6,367 nt of DNA, from the NCBI GenBank assembly GCA_903876615.1, contig CAIRAS010000305.1, positions 1 through 6,367 on the forward strand, read 5' to 3'. Below the pieces are notes generated by a model that was given only the letters and a program-made list of their open reading frames with translations, was not told the DNA's origin and searched no databases. The first letter of the stretch is position 1; every line of letters begins with the position of its first letter. The stretch comes from an uncultured Holophagaceae bacterium (lineage in GTDB: Bacteria; Acidobacteriota; Holophagae; Holophagales; Holophagaceae). The translations under genes were made by a program, and so were the position numbers. Positions 1 to 5,255 of this stretch are shown here, in pieces.

Positions 1-1010
1 CGTCCCTGCAGAAAGGCCTCGACGGCCACCTCGTTGGCGGCGTTCAGGAGGGCTGGGGCCGTTCCCCCGGCCCGGAGGGCCGCGAAGGCCAGGCCCAGGC
101 AGGGGAACCGCTCCAGGTCGGGGGGCTCGAAGGTCCAGGTGCGGGCCTGGTCCCAGGAATAGGCGGGCACGGGACCCGGCTGCCGGTCGGGATGGAAGAG
201 GCAGTATTGGATGGGCAGCTTCATGTCGTTGGCGCAGACCTGGAGCTGGTAGCTGCCGTCGTGGAAGCCCACCATGGCGTGGACCTGGCTTTGGGGGTGC
301 ACGGTGACCGAGAGCTGATCCGGCCCGAGCCCGAAGAGCACGGCGGCCTCGATCACCTCCAGGCCCTTGTTCATGAGGGTGGCGCTGTCGATGGTGATCT
401 TGGGCCCCATCTTCCAGGTGGGATGGTTGAGGGCCTGTTCCACCGTGGCGGCCTGGATGCGGTCCAGGGGCCAGTCCCGGAAGGGGCCGCCACTGGCGGT
501 GATGCGCACCTCGCGCAGGGTGGCCCGGTCGCGGCCGTCCAGCAGCTGGTGCAGGGCGGCATGCTCGCTGTCCACAGGCAGCAGTTCGCCACCACCAGCA
601 AGCGCAGCCTCGTGCATGAGCGCTCCGCCCACCACCAGGGACTCCTTGTTGGCGACACAGACCCGCCGCCCGGCCCGCAGGGCGGCCTCGGTGCTGGCCA
701 GGCCCACGCTGCCCACGATGGCGGCCACCACAGCATCCACCGCAGCATCCAGGACACAGGCCAGGAGGCCCTGGTTCCCCCAGTGCAGTTCAGGCCGGTA
801 GGAGAGGTTGGTGCGGAGCCACGCGGCATCCTCCTGCGAGCCCACGGAAACACAGCGGGGCCGGAAGGCCTCGCACTGTTCCCTCAGCAGATCCCGGTTT
901 CGCCCCGCCGCCAGGGCCTCCACGCATAGCCGCTCCGGATGCGCCCGCACCACCTCCAGGGTGGAGGTGCCGATGGAGCCTGTGCTCCCGAGAACCGCGA
1001 GGTGGCGCAC
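1..1010 (-). CDS. dxr: 1-deoxy-D-xylulose 5-phosphate reductoisomerase (partial, C-terminus beyond the left edge)
   Basis: This cytosolic enzyme converts DXP to 2-C-methyl-D-erythritol 4-phosphate with NADPH and a divalent metal, the committed step of the MEP isoprenoid pathway. The 336 complete codons visible cover most of the enzyme; by comparison with the roughly 400-residue family length, about 60 C-terminal residues lie outside the window. Visible motifs are the NADPH loop GSTGSIG (residues 8-14), ANKESLV (120-126), the metal ligands D147 and E149 in PVDSEH, the substrate loop SGGPF (173-177), HPTWKMG (196-202) and NKGLEVIEA (214-222) with the third metal ligand E218. The start is GTG at 1010-1008. 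No earlier start is possible, because the codon immediately upstream in the same frame is the TGA stop of cdsA. There is no clear Shine-Dalgarno site, so translation is probably coupled to cdsA. It is the third gene of the uppS-cdsA-dxr operon. Identification is secure; the start is well constrained. Confidence 0.97.
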   Translation of the reverse strand, partial: MRHLAVLGSTGSIGTSTLEVVRAHPERLCVEALAAGRNRDLLREQCEAFRPRCVSVGSQEDAAWLRTNLSYRPELHWGNQGLLACVLDAAVDAVVAAIVGSVGLASTEAALRAGRRVCVANKESLVVGGALMHEAALAGGGELLPVDSEHAALHQLLDGRDRATLREVRITASGGPFRDWPLDRIQAATVEQALNHPTWKMGPKITIDSATLMNKGLEVIEAAVLFGLGPDQLSVTVHPQSQVHAMVGFHDGSYQLQVCANDMKLPIQYCLFHPDRQPGPVPAYSWDQARTWTFEPPDLERFPCLGLAFAALRAGGTAPALLNAANEVAVEAFLQG

Positions 1011-1898
1011 TCAGTTGAAGCCGTGGACGAAGTGCACGTAGGCGTAGAGGACGGGGGCGGCGAACACCAGGCTGTCCACCCGGTCCAGCATGCCGCCATG
1101 GCCGGGGATGCCGACACCACCCACGTTCGAGTCCTTCACACCGGCGCTGCGCTTCCAGGTGCTCTCCACCAGGTCGCCCAGCTGGCCCACGGTGCCCAGC
1201 AGCAGACCCAGCGCGAGGACATCCACCAGCGACCACTCGGAGCAGACCGTGGCCTTCATGAGGAAGGCGCCGAGCAGGTTGCCACCAAGGTTGCCAAAGG
1301 CCCCCTCCCAGCTCTTCTTGGGACTCACCCGGGGGGCCAGCTTGCGGCGTCCGAAGTAGCTGCCCACGAAGTAGGCGGCGGTGTCGCCGAACCACGTGAT
1401 GATGATCAGGGCGAGGATGAGGCGGCTGCCAGTCTTGGGCAGGGAGCCCTGGAGCATGAACAGCTTCAGCTGGAAGCCCAGGCCGAGGCCCATGTAGAGG
1501 GCGCCGAGCCAGGTGATGGCCTGGCTGGGCAGGGCCTCCTCGAGCTTCCGGTCGAAGAAGAGCGCGCCGAGGTGGATCACCAGGATGCCGCCCGCGAGGA
1601 CGAGCCAGAGGGGCAGCGGGTCCTGGTTGCCCGTGGCCAGGAAGAAGTGGAGGAGCAGGGCCCAGGCCACCAGGACGCCGGTGGTCAGGGAGGGGTTGAA
1701 GCCCCGGACCCGGGCCATGAGGGTCATCTCGTGCACGCCCATGAGGGTTGCCCCGGCCATGGCCACAAGATAAGCCCAGGGGGCCCAGGGGCGGTCGCCG
1801 AACCAGAGGAGGCTGAAGAAGAAGAGGCCGAAGACCAGGGCCGAGGCCACTCGCGTGGCCAGGTTGCCGGTGTCCATCTTGGGCGTGGTCCGTTCCAT
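1011..1898 (-). CDS. cdsA: Phosphatidate cytidylyltransferase (CDP-diacylglycerol synthase)
   Basis: This inner-membrane enzyme makes CDP-diacylglycerol from phosphatidic acid and CTP, the branch point for bacterial phospholipids. The 295-residue protein is normal length and has about eight hydrophobic segments (for example near residues 14-32, 41-61, 72-90, 95-115, 126-150, 160-180, 198-218, 222-243 and 276-292). Conserved family blocks are WFGDTAAYFVG (169-179), SPKKSWEG (192-199), GDLVESTWKR (241-250), K255-D256 and PGHGGMLDRVDS (265-276). Two departures from the family signature are visible: Trp at 248 where an aliphatic residue or Phe is usual, and about three extra residues between K255-D256 and HGG. 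The ATG at 1898-1896 overlaps the uppS stop by one base (TGATG). It has a GGGGGA Shine-Dalgarno-like run five bases upstream, inside uppS. Met8 is a less likely alternative start. It is followed with no gap by dxr. Identification is secure. Confidence 0.96.
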   Translation of the reverse strand: MERTTPKMDTGNLATRVASALVFGLFFFSLLWFGDRPWAPWAYLVAMAGATLMGVHEMTLMARVRGFNPSLTTGVLVAWALLLHFFLATGNQDPLPLWLVLAGGILVIHLGALFFDRKLEEALPSQAITWLGALYMGLGLGFQLKLFMLQGSLPKTGSRLILALIIITWFGDTAAYFVGSYFGRRKLAPRVSPKKSWEGAFGNLGGNLLGAFLMKATVCSEWSLVDVLALGLLLGTVGQLGDLVESTWKRSAGVKDSNVGGVGIPGHGGMLDRVDSLVFAAPVLYAYVHFVHGFN

Positions 1899-2584
1899 CA
1901 GATTCCCCCGAAGCGCCGTTCACGCTGAGCATAGTCCTCGAGGGCTTCCTTCAGCGCCGCGGGACCGAAATCCGGCCACAGAATGTCTGTCATGTAGAGC
2001 TCAGCATAGGCGGACTGCCAGAGCAGGAAGTTGGAGATGCGGTGCTCCCCGCTGGTGCGGATGAGCAGGTCGACATCGGGCACCCCAGCCGTCCAGAGGC
2101 GGTCCCCAAGGGTCGTTTCATCCACCTGGTCGGGGCGGAGGCCGTCTTCCACGCAGCGCCGGGCGGCCTGGGCCAGCTCCAGGCGGGAGCCGTAGTTCAC
2201 GGCCAGGTGGAAGGTCATGCCGGTGTTGCCGGCGGTCGCCTCCTCGAGGGTCAACATGTCCGCCTGGATGCCCCCGGGCATGCCCCGGAGATCCCCCAGG
2301 TGCTGGAAGCGGATGCCCTTCCGGGCGAGCTGGTGGACGAACATGCGGAGGTACATCCGCAGGAGGGCCATGAGCGCGGCCACCTCCGCGGGGGGGCGCT
2401 TCCAGTTCTCCGTGGAGAAGGCGTACAGGCTCAGGTGCTGGATGCCCTCGTCGGAAGCCGCCTCCAGGATGCGCTCCACCGCCTGGACCCCAGCCTTGTG
2501 CCCCTTGATGCGCGCCCAGCCCCGCTGCGCCGCCCAGCGGCCATTGCCGTCCATGATGATCGCGACATGGGTCGGTACCGTCAT
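1898..2584 (-). CDS. uppS: Isoprenyl transferase / undecaprenyl diphosphate synthase (cis-prenyltransferase)
   Basis: This enzyme extends farnesyl diphosphate by successive cis additions of isopentenyl diphosphate, giving the C55 undecaprenyl diphosphate carrier used for peptidoglycan and other envelope polymers. The 228-residue protein is near-standard family length. Motifs seen are HVAIIMDGNGRWA (residues 6-18) with catalytic Asp12 and the phosphate-binding Gly13, Asn14 and Arg16; KGHKAG (27-32); FSTENW (56-61); NYGSR (130-134); and RTSGEHRISNFLLWQ (176-190) with the diphosphate-binding Arg176, Arg182 and Ser184. It ends with AELYMTDILWPDF (194-206), which holds the family Glu. The ATG at 2584-2582 gives the usual short N-terminus before HVAIIMDG; only a weak TAGG lies six bases upstream. 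It is the first gene of the minus-strand operon and is transcribed away from the GTPase fusion gene. It shares one base with cdsA. Chain length of the product cannot be read from sequence alone. Confidence 0.97.
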   Translation of the reverse strand: MTVPTHVAIIMDGNGRWAAQRGWARIKGHKAGVQAVERILEAASDEGIQHLSLYAFSTENWKRPPAEVAALMALLRMYLRMFVHQLARKGIRFQHLGDLRGMPGGIQADMLTLEEATAGNTGMTFHLAVNYGSRLELAQAARRCVEDGLRPDQVDETTLGDRLWTAGVPDVDLLIRTSGEHRISNFLLWQSAYAELYMTDILWPDFGPAALKEALEDYAQRERRFGGI

Positions 2585-2616
2585 CGTGTGCCTATGGGAG
2601 AAGTGAGGCGAACCAA

Positions 2617-2638
2617 ACCGCGTAACCGGTCTCGCGGT
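2617..2638. promoter_or_regulatory. 22-bp nested imperfect palindrome, candidate operator or leader hairpin
   Basis: The outer arms ACCGCG (2617-2622) and CGCGGT (2633-2638) are perfect inverted repeats. The central ACCGGT (2625-2630) is itself a palindrome with exactly the same centre. Overall 18 of 22 positions are symmetric. It lies about 33 bp upstream of the uppS start, so it could be a dimeric regulator site or a hairpin in the uppS leader RNA. Function is inference. Confidence 0.4.
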
Positions 2639-2686
2639 GGCCCAGGGAGCCTGCTGGAGGGGTGATCCTGTCGCGTTTCGGGGTTG

Positions 2687-2700
2687 TCATCGCGCGGTGA
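2687..2700. promoter_or_regulatory. 14-bp imperfect palindrome next to the AT-rich island
   Basis: The sequence TCATCGCGCGGTGA has six of seven symmetric base pairs, with one T/G mismatch. It directly abuts the AT-rich stretch that probably contains a promoter. It shares no obvious half-site with the 22-bp dyad. It may be a second operator, but CG-rich dyads arise easily in this base composition. Confidence 0.25.
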
Positions 2701-2721
2701 AATCTCGACAAAAATTCAAAA

Positions 2722-2727
2722 GATAAT
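2722..2727 (+). promoter_or_regulatory. Putative -10 element (GATAAT) for the GTPase-sensor gene
   Basis: GATAAT matches the TATAAT consensus at five of six positions and sits in the only AT-rich island of the intergenic region, about 95 bases before the preferred start codon. A TCGACA hexamer at 2705-2710 resembles a -35 box, but the spacer of 11 bp is too short for a standard sigma-70 promoter. No good -35 occurs at 17 bp. The call is therefore tentative. Confidence 0.3.
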
Positions 2728-2822
2728 GCTAACACGGGGGTTGCCGTTGAGAGGGTAGGGGCGGGTCTCCTCCAGAATCCATCATGGTAGGCTTGTGCCC
2801 ATCCTTTTTCCTGGCAAAACAC

Positions 2823-5198
2823 ATGGTTCAGTTCAATACCCGAGGCAATGAGATCCTCCTCAAGCTGGTCTATTACGGGCCGGGTCTCAGTGGGAAAACC
2901 ACCAACCTGCAGTCGCTGCACGCCATGTGCTCCGACGCGCAGCGGGGGGAGATGTTTTCCGTCAACACCCAGGAAGACCGCACCCTCTTCTTCGACCTGC
3001 TGCCCATCAACCTCGGCTACATCTACGGCAACGCCATTCACCTCCAGATCTACACGGTGCCCGGTCAGGTGCAGTACGACGCGAGCCGGCGGGTGGTCCT
3101 TGGGGGTGCGGATGGGGTCGTGTTCGTGGCGGATTCCGATGAGTCCAAGATGCAGGACAACGTGGACTCGCTCTCGAACCTGTACCACAACCTCAATGCC
3201 AATCGGCTGAACATCAAGCAGATCCCCTTTGTCATCCAGTACAACAAGCGGGACCTTTCGGGCGCCATGGCCGTGGGGGTCATGAACCGGCGTCTGAACT
3301 TCCGCAGCGTGCCCTACTTCGAAGCCATCGCCAACCGCGGCGTCGGCGTGCTGGACACCTTCCTCTCCATCACCCGGGAGACCGTCGGCCACACGTTCAA
3401 GAAGTACCACCTCGACAAGAAGATCAAGGACTTCGATGAGATGTTGAACCTCATCGACACCAATGTCCGGACGGGCATGCGGGAGCTGCCGCCGCCCGAG
3501 CCGGGCCCCGCGGTGACCTCCATCGAAACGACGGTCCTGAGACACAGCAACGTCAGCGTGGCCGACCTCCTGCCAGGCAAGGTCGCGGATGCGCACGAGC
3601 TGCTGGAAGATGCGCTCAAGTCCAACATGGAGACGGCCCGCCTCTACTCGGAGCTGAAGCAGCTGAAAGAGGCCCTGGAGAAGAAGAACGAGGAGCTGAG
3701 CGCCCTCTACTCCCAGCTGGACCGGGCCAACCAGGACAACCTCAAGACCCGCCGCTACCTTGAAGGCCTGGTGCAGAACATCGGGGAAGCGGTCATCTCC
3801 TACTCGCCGGACGGCAAGATCCTCACCTGGAACGTGGCCGCGGAACGCATCTTCGGGTATTCCCGGCCCGAGATCGTGGGCCGGAGCATGGCCCAGCTGA
3901 CGCCGGATCACCTGCTCGGGGAGCTGGAGCAGGTGGCCCAGCAGGTGGCCCGGGGCCAGATCATCCGAGGGGTGGTCACGACCCGTCTCCGCAAGGGGGG
4001 CGTCGCCTTCCCTGCCAGCATCACCTATGCCCCCGTCCGGGGCAGCGACGACCGGGTGCTGGCCTATTCCGCCCTGGTTCGGGACACCAGCGAGCAGCAG
4101 GACCTTCAGGACCAGCTGGTGCATTCCCAGAAGCACGTGGCCCTGGGCCGGTTGGTGCCCTCCCTCTTTCATGAAGCCGCCAACCGCCTGACCCCGGTCT
4201 TCCTGGAAGCCCAACGGCTTGTAGAAGCCAGCAAGGATCCCGAGCAGGCCAAGCAGGCCGAGCGTCTGGCGCAGGCCGTGGATTCCATTCAGGCCCTGCT
4301 GCTTCCCCTGCAGACCCTCCTCAGCCCGCCCGCGCCAACGCGGGCGCCGGTCCAGCTCAATGAGCTCGTGGCGGAGGCCGCTGCGCTGATCCAGCCCAAG
4401 GCGGAGCAGGGAGGAGTCACGGTGGAGCTGAGCCTGGACCCGAGCCTGCCGGTGTCCGACCTGGACCCAGGGCTCCTGCGCCAGGCCCTCACCAACCTCC
4501 TGTTGAACAGCCTCCGGTCCCTGACCCACGGCCCGGTCAAGCAGCTGCGTGTGAGCACCCGGTTCTCCGGGGACAGCCTCCACGTGGTGGTGCAGGACAG
4601 TGGCCCGCAGATTTCTGAAGCCCAGCAGACAGAGTTGTTCGATGCTGCCGCGATCACCACGACCGAGGCCCTGGGCCTGCCCGTCGCCGAGACCATCTGT
4701 CGCCAGCACGGCGGCCGCCTGAGTGTGCAGAGCCAGGAGGGTCAGGGCAACGCCTTCCTGCTCGAGCTCCCGCACCGGGTTGCCGCCCCTCCGGCGGCCC
4801 CGCCCAGCGGAGGGCTCCGGGACAAGCGGGTCCTCGTGGTGGACGACGAGCCCTTCCTGCTGGAGTGCCTTGTGGACGCTCTGGGCGCCTGGGGCCTCGA
4901 GGTCGCCTCCAGCACCCAGGGCGACGAAGCCATCCAGCAACTTCAGCAGGGGACCTTCGACCTGATCGTCTCCGACATCCGCATGCCCGGTTTGTCGGGC
5001 GTCGAGCTGTTTGACTGGCTGAAGGTCGAGCGGCCCGACATGGTTCGGCGGATCCTCTACACCACGGGGGATTCCTTCGATGCCAAGACCCGGGAATTCC
5101 TGGGAACGAACCAGCTGCCCTACCTGGGTAAGCCCTTCGATCTAAAGCAACTCAAGCAAAGTCTTGAGCTCCTCCTAGAGCGTCCGGCGGAAGCATGA
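2823..5198 (+). CDS. MglA-like GTPase fused to coiled coil, PAS, histidine-kinase-like and receiver domains
   Basis: The 791-residue soluble protein has no signal peptide or membrane segment. Residues 1-197 form an MglA-type Ras-superfamily GTPase: P-loop GPGLSGKT (19-26), EDRTLFF (51-57), TVPGQ (78-82), NKRD (141-144). As in Myxococcus MglA, PM3 has Thr78 instead of Asp, and the catalytic Arg53 and Gln82 are present. A linker and coiled coil follow (about 256-310), then a PAS/PAC domain (about 306-425, with WNVAAERIFGYS at 336-347). Next is a HisKA-like helix with H-box His450-Glu451 and Asn454, and a HATPase-like domain (about 508-650) with N-box Asn558 and Asn562 but degenerate G1 and G2 boxes. 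Residues 667-787 are a receiver with Asp674, Asp675, phospho-acceptor Asp718, Thr748 and Lys770. The likely role is signal-gated GTPase switching, perhaps in polarity or motility; this is inference. The start at 2823 matches the MglA N-terminus. ATG at 2784 would add 13 unrelated residues, and neither start has a Shine-Dalgarno site. No MglB-like gene is in the window. Confidence 0.93.
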   Translation: MVQFNTRGNEILLKLVYYGPGLSGKTTNLQSLHAMCSDAQRGEMFSVNTQEDRTLFFDLLPINLGYIYGNAIHLQIYTVPGQVQYDASRRVVLGGADGVVFVADSDESKMQDNVDSLSNLYHNLNANRLNIKQIPFVIQYNKRDLSGAMAVGVMNRRLNFRSVPYFEAIANRGVGVLDTFLSITRETVGHTFKKYHLDKKIKDFDEMLNLIDTNVRTGMRELPPPEPGPAVTSIETTVLRHSNVSVADLLPGKVADAHELLEDALKSNMETARLYSELKQLKEALEKKNEELSALYSQLDRANQDNLKTRRYLEGLVQNIGEAVISYSPDGKILTWNVAAERIFGYSRPEIVGRSMAQLTPDHLLGELEQVAQQVARGQIIRGVVTTRLRKGGVAFPASITYAPVRGSDDRVLAYSALVRDTSEQQDLQDQLVHSQKHVALGRLVPSLFHEAANRLTPVFLEAQRLVEASKDPEQAKQAERLAQAVDSIQALLLPLQTLLSPPAPTRAPVQLNELVAEAAALIQPKAEQGGVTVELSLDPSLPVSDLDPGLLRQALTNLLLNSLRSLTHGPVKQLRVSTRFSGDSLHVVVQDSGPQISEAQQTELFDAAAITTTEALGLPVAETICRQHGGRLSVQSQEGQGNAFLLELPHRVAAPPAAPPSGGLRDKRVLVVDDEPFLLECLVDALGAWGLEVASSTQGDEAIQQLQQGTFDLIVSDIRMPGLSGVELFDWLKVERPDMVRRILYTTGDSFDAKTREFLGTNQLPYLGKPFDLKQLKQSLELLLERPAEA

Positions 5199-5199
5199 G

Positions 5200-5214
5200 G
5201 CGCCGCCTCGGCGC
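5200..5214 (+). other. Short GC hairpin between the fusion gene and the next gene
   Basis: GCGCCG (5200-5205) and CGGCGC (5209-5214) form a perfect six-base-pair stem with a CCT loop, beginning two bases after the stop codon. No T-run follows, so it is not a standard intrinsic terminator. A competing stem GAGGC/GCCTC at 5197-5209 uses overlapping bases. It may slow or protect transcript ends, or it may be a chance feature of GC-rich DNA. Confidence 0.3.
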
Positions 5215-5243
5215 ATACTGGGAGCCTTCACCGTCCCTTTTCC

Positions 5244-5249
5244 GAGGAG
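5244..5249 (+). promoter_or_regulatory. Strong ribosome binding site (GAGGAG)
   Basis: GAGGAG lies six bases before the ATG at 5256, an ideal Shine-Dalgarno position. It fixes the start of the exported protein gene. It contrasts with the fusion gene upstream, which has no such site. Confidence 0.75.
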
Positions 5250-5255
5250 TCTCCG

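Larger units (their letters stand above)
2585..2822. promoter_or_regulatory. Divergent intergenic control region between uppS and the GTPase-sensor gene
   Basis: This 238-bp gap separates two divergently transcribed genes, so promoters for both directions must lie here or nearby. Most of it is GC-rich, but about 2700-2732 is strikingly A/T-rich for this genome and is the natural place for promoter opening. I found no confident -35/-10 pair for uppS. Two dyad symmetries (2617-2638 and 2687-2700) lie between the AT-rich island and uppS. No tRNA or small ORF is convincing here. Confidence 0.6.

Noticed and set aside
192..929. A 245-codon plus-strand open frame opposite dxr
   Set aside because: dxr on the other strand has all family motifs. 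The plus-strand product has no known fold or supporting ribosome site.
939..1928. A 329-codon plus-strand open frame covering cdsA
   Set aside because: The translation is low-complexity, rich in Glu, Gly, Ala and His, and is the mirror of a well-identified membrane enzyme. Treated as a shadow.
2741..2779. Possible plus-strand promoter with TTGCCG or TTGAGA as -35
   Set aside because: No acceptable -10 hexamer lies 16 to 18 bp downstream; the only AT-leaning hexamer, CAGAAT, is at wrong spacing.
2784..2822. Upstream ATG giving a 13-residue extension (MVGLCPSFFLAKH) to the fusion protein
   Set aside because: MglA proteins begin just before the first strand, as the ATG at 2823 would give. The extension has no family match and no ribosome site. 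Kept only as an alternative start.
2592..4940. A 782-codon open frame on the minus strand, antisense to most of the fusion gene
   Set aside because: It is opposite a gene with clear GTPase, PAS and kinase-like motifs. Its translation is Gly/Val/His/Gln-rich with no recognisable domain. Long stop-free antisense frames are expected in GC-rich genes.
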